From: Streptosporangiaceae bacterium
GTDB lineage: Bacteria > Actinomycetota > Actinomycetes > Streptosporangiales > Streptosporangiaceae
Assembly (NCBI GenBank): GCA_030038715.1
Contig: JASHSO010000370.1
Location: forward strand, 1 to 6,062
Length of the DNA stretch: 6,062 bases
Reading direction: 5' to 3'
This document shows positions 1 to 5,962 of the stretch, piece after piece. Each line of letters starts with the position of its first letter. The stretch's first letter is position 1. The notes beneath the pieces were generated by a model. It was given only the letters and a program-made list of their open reading frames with translations, did not search any database and was not told where the DNA came from. Made by a program: the position numbers and the translations under genes.

Positions 1-2408
1 AGCGGGAGTTCGCCACCGGTGGCTTCGGCGGCAAACCGCGGATGCAGCTGCGCGAGATACTCGGCGTACTGCGCGACTCGTACTGCCGCACCGTCGGCAT
101 CGAGTACATGCACATCCAGAACCCCGAGGAGCGGGCCTGGATCCAGGCACGGGTGGAGCGACCGCACGGCCGCGCCGATCACGACGAGCAGCTGCGCATC
201 CTGTCCCGGCTGAACGTGGCCGAGGCGTTCGAGATGTTCCTGCAGACGAAGTTCGTCGGGCAGCGGCGGTTCTCGCTGGAAGGCGCCGAGTCGCTCATCC
301 CACTGCTGGACGCGGTGCTGACCGAAGCCGCACGGCAGCCGCTGCACGAGGTAGTCATCGGGATGGCGCACCGTGGCCGGCTGAACGTGCTGGCCAATAT
401 CGTCGGCAAGTCCTATGCGCAGATCTTCCAGGAGTTCGAGGGGAACCTCGATCCGGCCACCACGCACGGCTCGGGAGACGTGAAGTACCACCTCGGCGCG
501 GAGGGCACCTACCGGGGTCCGGACGGAATCGCCATCGCCACTTCCCTGGTCGCCAACCCGAGCCATCTGGAAGCTGTCGATCCCGTGCTCGAGGGTGTGG
601 TTCGAGCCAAGCAGGACGTGATCGACATGGGCGAGCCCGGTTTCACGGTGCTGCCCCTGCTGATCCACGGAGACGCGGCATTCGCCGGGCAAGGCGTGGT
701 GGCCGAGACGCTCGAGCTGTCCCAGCTGCGCGGCTACCGCACCGGCGGCACCGTGCACATCGTGGTCAACAACCAGGTCGGATTCACCACCTCGCCGGCC
801 GAGTCCCGCTCAAGCGTGTACTCCACTGACATAGCCCGCATGATTCAGGCGCCCATCTTCCACGTGAACGGGGACGACCCCGAGGCGGTGGTCAGGGTCG
901 GCAGGCTGGCATTCGCCTACCGGCAGGCGTTCGCCAAGGACGTGGTCATCGACATGATCTGCTATCGCAGGCGCGGTCACAACGAGACGGACAATCCGTC
1001 ATTCACGCAGCCGCTCATGTACGACCTCATCGACGCGAAGCGCTCGACCCGCAACCTGTACACCGAGCCGCTGATCGGCCGCGGCGACATCACGATGGCG
1101 GAAGCCGAGCAGGCACTTCGCGACTATCAGCTTGAACTCGAGCGCGTCTTTACCGAGACCAAGGACGCCATCGGCAGGCCGACCGAGCCGGGCGCCGTGC
1201 TGCCCGCTCAGCCGCATACGCAGCCATCGGCGGACCACGCCGGCGTGCTGACGGCAATCTCGGCCGAAACCGTGAAGCGGATCATCGATACGCAGATATC
1301 CCTGCCCGTGGGCTTCACGCCGCACCCGCGGCTCGCGCCCCAGTTGCAGCGCCGGGCGGCCATGGTGGAACAGGACGAGATCGACTGGGGAACGGGCGAG
1401 CTGCTGGCCTTCGGCTCCGTCCTGATCGACGGTCATGCCGTCCGGCTGATCGGCCAGGACTCCCGGCGTGGCACGTTCGGGCAGCGGCACGCCGTGCTGG
1501 TGGACCGCAACACCGGGGCAGAGCACGCCCCGCTCCGGATCTTCAACGCGCCTGCGGCCAAGTTCCATGTCTACGACTCGCTGCTGTCGGAGTACGCGGC
1601 GCTCGGGTTCGAGTACGGCTACTCGGTGGCCAGACCCGGTGCGCTGGTCTGCTGGGAAGCTCAGTTCGGCGACTTCGTGAATGGCGCGCAGACCATCATC
1701 GACGAGTTCATCGCCTCCGGTGAGCAGAAGTGGGGCCAGCGATCGGGCGTGGTGCTGCTGCTGCCGCACGGCTACGAGGGTCAAGGCCCCGACCATTCGT
1801 CGGCCAGGGTGGAGCGGTTCCTTTCGCTGTGCGCGCAGGACAACATGACGGTGGCGATACCAAGCACTCCGGCCAGTTACTTCCACCTGCTCCGCTGGCA
1901 GGCCCTGTCCGGGCGGGTCAAGCCGATGATCGTGTTCACCCCCAAGTCGCTGCTGCGGCTCAAGGCGGCCGTCTCGCCGGTCTCGGACTTCACTTCTGGA
2001 TCGTTCACGCCGCTGCTGGCCGATCGCCAGAGCCCCGATCCAGCCGCCGTCACCAGGGTTGTGCTGTGTTCCGGGAAGATCTACTACGACCTGGCCGAGC
2101 GGCGGCGGGCGGCGGGAGCCACGAACACCGCCCTGATCCGGGTCGAGCGGCTGTATCCGCTGCCGTCGGAAGACCTCGCTGCCGAGCTTGCCGGGTACCC
2201 GCGCGCTGCCAAGGTCACCTGGGTGCAAGAAGAGCCCGCCAACATGGGCGGCTGGCCGTACATGGCAATGCACCTGCCGCAGGTTCTGGACCGGAAACTG
2301 GATGTCGTGTCCAGGCCGACGAGCTCTGCGCCTGCCTCCGGGTCGGCCAGGGCCGCGGCGGCCGAGCAGGCCGCGATCGTTGCCGCCGTCTTCGGGCAGG
2401 ACGGCTGA
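1..2408 (+). CDS. kgd: Multifunctional 2-oxoglutarate decarboxylase / dehydrogenase E1 (Kgd), 5'-truncated by the window
   Basis: Thiamine-diphosphate enzyme that decarboxylates 2-oxoglutarate in the TCA cycle and acts as the E1 (and, in actinobacteria, fused E2-like) part of the cytosolic oxoglutarate dehydrogenase complex. The first complete codon is at base 3 and the frame is open from the edge, so the ATG at 42 is internal: the residues before it (REFATGGFGGKPR) are already Kgd-like. About 801 residues are visible against roughly 1,230 in mycobacterial Kgd, so the N-terminal arm and acyltransferase domain lie upstream. Visible landmarks are GMAHRGRLNVLAN (about nt 360-400), KYHLG with His at 489-491, NPSHLEAVDPV with His at 564-566, the ThDP/Mg motif GDAAFAGQG at 669-695 paired with NNQVGFTT at 768-791, RRRGHNE with His at 978-980, the transketolase-like pyrimidine-binding domain from about nt 1380, EGQGPDHSSAR with His at 1794-1796, and the C-terminal signature QEEPANMGGWPYM near 2227-2265. 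All expected active-site histidines are present and no frameshift is seen. It is followed three bases later by a small gene. Confidence 0.97.
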   Translation, partial: REFATGGFGGKPRMQLREILGVLRDSYCRTVGIEYMHIQNPEERAWIQARVERPHGRADHDEQLRILSRLNVAEAFEMFLQTKFVGQRRFSLEGAESLIPLLDAVLTEAARQPLHEVVIGMAHRGRLNVLANIVGKSYAQIFQEFEGNLDPATTHGSGDVKYHLGAEGTYRGPDGIAIATSLVANPSHLEAVDPVLEGVVRAKQDVIDMGEPGFTVLPLLIHGDAAFAGQGVVAETLELSQLRGYRTGGTVHIVVNNQVGFTTSPAESRSSVYSTDIARMIQAPIFHVNGDDPEAVVRVGRLAFAYRQAFAKDVVIDMICYRRRGHNETDNPSFTQPLMYDLIDAKRSTRNLYTEPLIGRGDITMAEAEQALRDYQLELERVFTETKDAIGRPTEPGAVLPAQPHTQPSADHAGVLTAISAETVKRIIDTQISLPVGFTPHPRLAPQLQRRAAMVEQDEIDWGTGELLAFGSVLIDGHAVRLIGQDSRRGTFGQRHAVLVDRNTGAEHAPLRIFNAPAAKFHVYDSLLSEYAALGFEYGYSVARPGALVCWEAQFGDFVNGAQTIIDEFIASGEQKWGQRSGVVLLLPHGYEGQGPDHSSARVERFLSLCAQDNMTVAIPSTPASYFHLLRWQALSGRVKPMIVFTPKSLLRLKAAVSPVSDFTSGSFTPLLADRQSPDPAAVTRVVLCSGKIYYDLAERRRAAGATNTALIRVERLYPLPSEDLAAELAGYPRAAKVTWVQEEPANMGGWPYMAMHLPQVLDRKLDVVSRPTSSAPASGSARAAAAEQAAIVAAVFGQDG

Positions 2409-2411
2409 GCC

Positions 2412-2585
2412 ATGTACTTCACCGACAGGGGCATTGAGGAACTGACTGACCGCCGCGGCGACGAAGTGGTGGCCATCAGCTGGCTGGCCGAGCGGCTGCG
2501 CGACTTCGTCGATGAGCATCCCGACACCGAGGCCACGGTCGATCACCTCGCCAGCTGGCTGGCCCGGCTCGACGACGACGCCTAG
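2412..2585 (+). CDS. Small acidic DUF6104-like protein, co-transcribed with kgd
   Basis: 57-residue protein starting MYFTDRGIEEL and ending in an acidic tail, LARLDDDA. It starts three bases after the kgd stop. Its likely ribosome binding site, AGGA at 2398-2401, lies inside the end of kgd, so translation is probably coupled. The protein looks like two short amphipathic helices (about residues 17-33, AISWLAERLRDF, and 41-53, ATVDHLASWLARL) joined by DEHPDTE. There is no signal peptide, membrane segment or Cys. From memory, the sequence resembles the actinobacterial DUF6104 family, found as a short gene behind kgd in streptomycetes; that is recalled, not searched. The function is unknown. Tight coupling suggests a partner or stability factor of the Kgd complex, which is inference only. 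It is short enough to be missed by length-filtered gene callers. Confidence 0.85.
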   Translation: MYFTDRGIEELTDRRGDEVVAISWLAERLRDFVDEHPDTEATVDHLASWLARLDDDA

Positions 2586-2592
2586 GCCTGCT

Positions 2593-2618
2593 GGAGCGCC
2601 GACCCCGGAAGCGCTTCC
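2593..2618 (+). terminator. Weak terminator-like fold after the kgd/DUF6104 unit
   Basis: GGAGCGC at 2593-2599 can pair with GCGCTTCC at 2611-2618 with one bulged T and an 11-base loop. The same right arm also belongs to the perfect palindrome GGAAGCGCTTCC at 2607-2618. A second small stem follows: TCCTG at 2616-2620 with CAGGA at 2628-2632. There is no T-tract. It sits 8 bases beyond the stop of the small gene, where termination would be expected, but the folds compete and none is strong. Confidence 0.27.
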
Positions 2619-2642
2619 TGCTGGAAACAGGACCAGCTAGAC

Positions 2643-2697
2643 ACGATACATCTTGACTTTTCAGCGACGCGACATATCGTATCGGTAGGACTATGAT
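2643..2697 (+). promoter_or_regulatory. Probable padR promoter with PadR-type operator half-sites
   Basis: Two overlapping promoter candidates are visible. One is TTGACT (2653-2658), a 16-base spacer, then TATCGT (2675-2680). The other is GCGACA (2669-2674), a 17-base spacer, then TATGAT (2692-2697). CGATAC at 2644-2649 is the exact reverse complement of GTATCG at 2679-2684, and ACGATA (2643-2648) also matches TATCGT (2675-2680), so the arms bracket the -35/-10 region. PadR-family operators typically use ATAC/GTAT or ATGT/ACAT half-sites, and many PadR genes repress themselves. Autoregulation by the downstream gene is therefore the natural inference. The region is clearly AT-richer than its surroundings. 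Confidence 0.42.
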
Positions 2698-2772
2698 CTT
2701 CAGGACGAGAGCGCATGACATGCCACGCTCAGCGCCCGGCCGCAGGGACCAAGGCTGGCAGGTGATTAGGAA

Positions 2773-3852
2773 GTGAGCCCAGTGTTCCGCCATGGCAGGC
2801 TGCGCCTATACCTGCTCAAGCTGCTCGACGAAGCCCCACGGCACGGCTACGAGGTCATCCGGCTGCTCCAGGATCGGTTCCTGGGCGTGTACGCCCCATC
2901 CCCCGGCACGATCTACCCCCGGCTGGCCAGGCTTGAGGAAGACGGCCTGGTCACGCACGAAGAGGTGGACGGGAAGAAGATCTACAGCATCACCGACAAG
3001 GGCCGGGAAGAGATCAGGACCCGGCTCGGCGAGCTAGCCGACCTTGAGGACGAACTCACCGAATCGCTGCGCGACGTGGCCAGGGAGATCTCCGAGGATG
3101 TGCGGGACACAGTCCGCAGCATCCGCGAGGAACTCGCCTCGGCCGCCAGGCAGTTCCGCGGGCAGGAGTCAGACAGGCCCGAGTCCCGCGACCCAGGCGG
3201 TCAGGAGCAGGAACTGACAGAAGCGCCCGGCGAGCACGGCAGGACCGACGAGTCCCGCCGGATCAGGGAAGAGGCCCGGCGCAACCGCGAGCAGATGCGT
3301 GCCAACTTCCGGGCGCGCGGCCGCAGCCGCGGTGACTGGGGTGTCTGGCAAGAACGGATCAGCAGCCAAGACTGGGCAGCCTGGACGCCGTGGTCGGACT
3401 GGCAGTCGGGCTCGGCTCACCCCGGCGCTGGCTGGCGAGGCCCGGGGTTGGGCGCGAAGGAGGGCGAGCCCGGTGGCTCCGATCCGCGTTCGCGTCGCGG
3501 CAGTCCGGCGAACCCGTTTAGCGACATCGAGCGGATCGCTATCCAATTCGCGACCGAACTCAGGACAGCCGCCAAGCAGACCGGCGACATCGGCGAGCGC
3601 TCGCTCAACGACTTGCGAGACATCCTCACCGACACCCTCGCCAAGGTCAGGGACGAGGTGTTCAACGCAACCGAGCCAGGTAGCGGCAGGCACGAGCCCG
3701 GGGAGGCTGCAGGCGGCGGCCAGGCGCACCCCGCCGAGGAAGCCGGCGGCCAGGCGCACCCCGCCGAGAAGGCCAGCGGCCAGGCGCACCCCGCCGAGGA
3801 AGCCGGCGGTTCCGACGAGCCCGGACCGGGCCGACCGGGTCAGGACCAATAA
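2773..3852 (+). CDS. PadR-family transcriptional regulator with a long, repeat-bearing C-terminal tail
   Basis: 359-residue DNA-binding regulator. Residues about 6-85 are a PadR winged helix: RLYLLKLLDEAPRHGYEVIR, then APSPGTIYPRLARLEEDGLV as the recognition-helix region, and the wing and YSITDKGREE. Residues about 86-128 are a charged, probably coiled-coil dimerisation helix. The rest is unusual: a charged disordered linker, a Trp-rich stretch (seven Trp in 189-221), a predicted helical block (247-298, NPFSDIERIAIQFATEL onward) and three 10-residue repeats (315-344). Short PadR proteins are about 110-180 residues; longer actinobacterial relatives exist but this tail is large. The GTG at 2773 is chosen because MSPVF-HGRLRLYLLKLLDE is the usual family start, with AGGTGA at 2760-2765 as ribosome binding site. 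A GTG at 2782 with AGGAAG (2768-2773) is the alternative. The effector is unknown. It is convergent with the oxidoreductase gene and probably represses itself. Confidence 0.93.
   Translation: MSPVFRHGRLRLYLLKLLDEAPRHGYEVIRLLQDRFLGVYAPSPGTIYPRLARLEEDGLVTHEEVDGKKIYSITDKGREEIRTRLGELADLEDELTESLRDVAREISEDVRDTVRSIREELASAARQFRGQESDRPESRDPGGQEQELTEAPGEHGRTDESRRIREEARRNREQMRANFRARGRSRGDWGVWQERISSQDWAAWTPWSDWQSGSAHPGAGWRGPGLGAKEGEPGGSDPRSRRGSPANPFSDIERIAIQFATELRTAAKQTGDIGERSLNDLRDILTDTLAKVRDEVFNATEPGSGRHEPGEAAGGGQAHPAEEAGGQAHPAEKASGQAHPAEEAGGSDEPGPGRPGQDQ
3715..3804 (+). repeat. Three tandem 30-bp repeats in frame at the 3' end of padR
   Basis: Three contiguous 30-bp units at 3715-3744, 3745-3774 and 3775-3804. 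All share the core CCAGGCGCACCCCGCCGAG and differ at only a few positions (GGC/AGC at the start, GGAAGCC/GAAGGCC at the end). Each encodes one copy of G/S-G-Q-A-H-P-A-E-E/K-A, residues 315-344, so copy-number change would keep the reading frame. Near-identity at the DNA level indicates recent duplication by slippage rather than old selected protein repeats. Confidence 0.95.
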
Positions 3853-3876
3853 CCGCAGCGCGGTCGCCTGACCCGG
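3835..3876. terminator. Probable bidirectional terminator between convergent padR and oxidoreductase genes
   Basis: CCGGGTCAGG at 3835-3844 is a perfect 10-bp inverted match to CCTGACCCGG at 3867-3876. Inside it sits a second hairpin, ACCGC (3852-3856) with GCGGT (3860-3864) and the loop AGC. The padR stop codon (3850-3852) lies inside the structure, and the oxidoreductase stop (3881-3883) is four bases beyond it. The symmetrical stem would form in both transcripts. No T-tract flanks it on either side, as is common for GC-rich actinobacterial terminators. Confidence 0.62.
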
Positions 3877-3880
3877 CTGC

Positions 3881-4849
3881 CTACACCGCGAACACCACCT
3901 TGCCGAACACCTCTCCGGCGATCATCGCGGCGAAGCCGTCGGCGGCCTGCGCAAGCGGCAAGGTCCTGTCGATCACAGGCCGGGCACCGGTCTGCTCACA
4001 GAACCTGAGCAGCCGCGCCAGCTCGTCCCGACTGCCCATGGTGGAGCCGACCACGGACAGCTGCAGGAAGAAAATCCGGCTCAGCTCTGCCGCCGGAGCG
4101 GAGCCGCTGGTGGCTCCGGAGATCACCAACGTGCCGCCGGGCTTCAGCGAGCGCAAGGAGTGCGCCCAGGTCGCCTCGCCGACGGTCTCCATCACCGCAT
4201 CGACACGTTCGGGCAGCCGAGCGCCGACTCCGAACGCCTGATCGGCACCGAGCTCGACAGCCCTGGCCCGCTTGGCTTCGCTGCGACTGGTAACCCACAT
4301 CCGGTAGCCGGCGGCCCGGCCAAGCAGGATCAGAGCGGTCGACACGCCACCACCTGCGCCCTGGACGAGCACCGTAGAGCCAGGTCCTACGTTGGCTCGG
4401 TGGAAGAGCATCCGGAACGCTGTCAAGTAGGCCGTCGGCAGGCACGCTGCCTCCTCGAACGACAACACAGCGGGCTTGGGAACGAGGCTGCGCCGGGGCA
4501 CCGCGACCCGTTCGGCGAATGTCCCGTCATACCGTTCAGAAAGAAGTGACCGGGCTGGGTCGAGGGTCTCGTCGCCCCCGGCCGCGGCCGAGTCGCCGAT
4601 GACCGGGTGAACGACGACCTCGTTACCCTCTTCGTCGATGCCTGCCGCATCGCAACCCAGGATCATTGGCAGCCGCTCGGCCGGCAGCCCGACTCCGCGC
4701 AGCGTCCAGATGTCGTGATGGTTGAGCGACGCCGCTCGCACGGCTACAGTCGTCCACCCGGCGGTCGGTTCCGGCTCAGCGTGCTCGCCGAGCTTGAGGC
4801 CTGAGATCGGGTCGTCAGCGTCGAATCGCACCGCGGTAACTGCGAACAT
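3881..4849 (-). CDS. MDR-superfamily NAD(P)H quinone-oxidoreductase-like dehydrogenase
   Basis: 322-residue medium-chain dehydrogenase/reductase, probably cytosolic and NADPH-linked. The N-terminal GroES-like domain (about 1-125) carries SLNHHDIWTLRG (41-52) and PMILGCDAAG (61-70). The Rossmann domain carries VLVQGAGGGV (160-169) and TSRSEAKRARAVELGAD (187-203), where Ser-Arg at the end of the second strand suits NADPH. The motifs RVDAVMETVG (215-224), PGGTLVISGATSG (237-249) and the closing EVFGKVVF (313-320) are typical. The four-Cys structural zinc loop is absent and only three Cys occur in the protein (66, 136, 284), so it resembles zinc-independent quinone or enoyl reductases even though such proteins are often labelled zinc-binding dehydrogenase. 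Length is normal for the family. The start is set by AGGG (4861-4858 on the minus strand), eight bases upstream of the ATG. The substrate cannot be read from the sequence. It is convergent with padR and divergent from the CGNR regulator. Confidence 0.95.
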   Translation of the reverse strand: MFAVTAVRFDADDPISGLKLGEHAEPEPTAGWTTVAVRAASLNHHDIWTLRGVGLPAERLPMILGCDAAGIDEEGNEVVVHPVIGDSAAAGGDETLDPARSLLSERYDGTFAERVAVPRRSLVPKPAVLSFEEAACLPTAYLTAFRMLFHRANVGPGSTVLVQGAGGGVSTALILLGRAAGYRMWVTSRSEAKRARAVELGADQAFGVGARLPERVDAVMETVGEATWAHSLRSLKPGGTLVISGATSGSAPAAELSRIFFLQLSVVGSTMGSRDELARLLRFCEQTGARPVIDRTLPLAQAADGFAAMIAGEVFGKVVFAV

Positions 4850-4974
4850 GCAGTGGACCCTAGCGCCTGCGCACAGCGGCCGGCGACAGCGGTCGGGTTG
4901 GCCGAATAAGCAACGGTGACGGTGTCCATCTCAAGCTGGTCAATCCGTCGATTAGGTGACAGGGACGCCCGCCG

Positions 4975-5000
4975 CCGAGTGCGGAATGTGCGATACTCGG
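4975..5000 (+). promoter_or_regulatory. Inverted repeat in the divergent intergenic region upstream of the CGNR gene
   Basis: CCGAGT at 4975-4980 and ACTCGG at 4995-5000 form perfect 6-bp arms around a 14-base spacer. A possible extended -10, TGCGATACT (4989-4997), overlaps the right arm, but no convincing -35 lies at the right distance. It may be an operator or a 5'-leader hairpin, some 50 bases before the start codon. It is short enough to be chance in GC-rich DNA. No clear promoter for the divergent oxidoreductase was seen in 4850-4974. Confidence 0.28.
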
Positions 5001-5048
5001 AAGCCGGGGAGCGGCCTCCTGACGGAGTAGCTAACGCAGGTAAGGACC

Positions 5049-5612
5049 GTGGTGAATCTCTCTTCCTACGCAGAGCAGGCGGTTCGCCTTGCCAACACGG
5101 CCGTCCGGGCTGACGGTGACTCGGACGCGCTGAGCACCGCAGATGCCTGCGCCGCTGCGCTCGGCGATTGCCTTGCCGGTTCGCTAACGCGGCGCGATCT
5201 GAGCACGCTCAGGTACCTGCGGGACGAGTTCATTGCGATCTTCACCGCCGCCGCAACCGGCGACGAGAAGGCGGCGATCGCGCGCCTGAATGCCCTGCTT
5301 ATCCAGTTCCCGATCCAGCCCGAGATGGTCGGCCACGACGATCAGGCCTGGCACGTCCACCTGGCGTCGCAGGGGTCGGTGGCCGACAGGTTCGCGGCGG
5401 GCGCCGTCATCGGAGTGTCGCTGACGATCTCGCAGTACAGCCTCAGCAGGCTGGGCGTCTGCGCCATCGCGTCCTGCCACCGGGTCTTCATCGACTACAG
5501 CCACAGCCGGTCGAGACGCTACTGTGCCGAGCACGCGGCGCGGGGCAACGTCAGCGCGCTGCGCCCGGAACCGTCGGCGCCGCCAGGCCGCGCCACACCC
5601 GCCGCGAGCTAG
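5049..5612 (+). CDS. ABATE-domain / CGNR-type zinc-finger transcription regulator with an altered finger
   Basis: 187-residue protein of the ABATE plus CGNR finger family, putative stress-related or metabolic transcription regulators in actinobacteria. It opens with SSYAEQAVRLANT, the usual start of an ABATE domain. The middle (about 45-130) carries LRYLRDEFIAIFTAAATGDE, LNALLIQFP and WHVHLA, as expected. The finger begins RLGVCAIASCHRVFIDYSHS (134-153) and continues SRRYCAEHAARGNV. Ligands visible are C138, C143 and C159; the expected fourth Cys is replaced by a Cys-x2-His arrangement (H162), and the CGNR signature reads ARGN. The tail after about 172 is short, Pro/Ala-rich and probably disordered. 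Two adjacent GTG codons (5049 and 5052) can start it: CAGG (5037-5040) favours 5049 and AAGGA (5042-5046) favours 5052. It is divergent from the oxidoreductase, so it could regulate that gene, but this is a guess. Confidence 0.86.
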   Translation: MVNLSSYAEQAVRLANTAVRADGDSDALSTADACAAALGDCLAGSLTRRDLSTLRYLRDEFIAIFTAAATGDEKAAIARLNALLIQFPIQPEMVGHDDQAWHVHLASQGSVADRFAAGAVIGVSLTISQYSLSRLGVCAIASCHRVFIDYSHSRSRRYCAEHAARGNVSALRPEPSAPPGRATPAAS

Positions 5613-5617
5613 CCGCT

Positions 5618-5640
5618 GCGCCGCACCGGCGCTTGCTATT
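5618..5640 (+). terminator. Probable terminator hairpin just after the CGNR gene
   Basis: GCGCC at 5618-5622 pairs with GGCGC at 5628-5632 around the loop GCACC, followed by the T-containing run TTGCTATT (5633-5640). It begins six bases after the stop codon. The stem is short, so it is only a candidate. Confidence 0.35.
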
Positions 5641-5660
5641 AGCTAGCGTCGTGGCCCTCA

Positions 5661-5690
5661 GCGTCACCGGCCGCGGACTGTCCGTGACGC
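5661..5690 (+). terminator. Second stem-loop downstream of the CGNR gene
   Basis: GCGTCAC at 5661-5667 and GTGACGC at 5684-5690 are perfect 7-bp arms. Two further G-C pairs (5669-5670 with 5682-5683) are possible if C5668 is bulged, leaving an 11-base loop. A pyrimidine-rich stretch, TTACTTTTCCTTT, follows at 5708-5720, which is too far for a classical U-tract. It may be a back-up terminator or an mRNA 3' end structure. Confidence 0.35.
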
Positions 5691-5962
5691 ACCGAGCCTG
5701 GCCACCGTTACTTTTCCTTTACGCGACCGGCGCGGTACCAGGCCGTGGAAGCCGCCCGGGCTCTCCGAGATCAAGGCCTCTGACCTGGCCTCTTGTCATG
5801 CGCCCAGCCGCAAAACCCGGTCCGCTGAGCGGTGGTGCAGTGACTCGCGTTACCGAAATGACGCCAAGTGGCTGCTTCTCACAGACCAAGACGATCATTA
5901 CCATGAGGGACCATTCAAGGGGCATATAGCCCACGTATGCGGACCCGAAAGAAGGTTCGACC

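Larger units (their letters stand above)
5613..5962. other. 350-bp intergenic region without a gene
   Basis: No reading frame here has a plausible start, ribosome binding site or recognisable protein. Besides the two hairpins just after the CGNR gene, it contains AGGCC (5774-5778) with GGCCT (5787-5791), which also forms a GGCCTCT direct repeat at 5775-5781 and 5787-5793; a CCGC-TGA-GCGG hairpin near 5821-5831; and GGGC-ATATA-GCCC at 5920-5932. The last 80 bases are AT-richer and should hold the permease promoter. TATAGC (5925-5930) and TATGCG (5936-5941) are possible -10 boxes, but neither has a good -35. I recognise no riboswitch or tRNA. Confidence 0.6.

Noticed and set aside
42..44. ATG at 42 as the true start of the Kgd gene
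   Set aside because: The frame stays open to the window edge and the upstream codons already encode Kgd-like sequence, so the ATG is internal to a truncated gene.
1730..2437. 235-codon plus-strand frame inside kgd
   Set aside because: It is out of frame with conserved Kgd motifs and has Ala/Arg/Gly-rich shadow composition; no frameshift in kgd needs explaining.
999..2546. 515-codon open frame on the minus strand opposite kgd
   Set aside because: It lies antisense to a fully conserved Kgd reading frame, crosses into the next gene, and reads as low-complexity R/G/P/V-rich protein, typical of GC-rich shadow frames.
3169..3849. 226-codon minus-strand frame with repeated GGVRLAAG units, opposite padR
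   Set aside because: The repeats are only the antisense image of the 30-bp repeats in padR; there is no recognisable domain or start signal.
5168..5929. 253-codon plus-strand frame overlapping the CGNR gene and the following gap
   Set aside because: Its first part is out of frame with a clear ABATE/CGNR protein and Arg/Pro-rich; the tail beyond 5612 shows no motif or membrane pattern.
5700..5960. Riboswitch or small RNA upstream of the permease gene
   Set aside because: Several small hairpins exist, but none matches the core of a riboswitch class I can recall and no long stem or conserved loop is visible.
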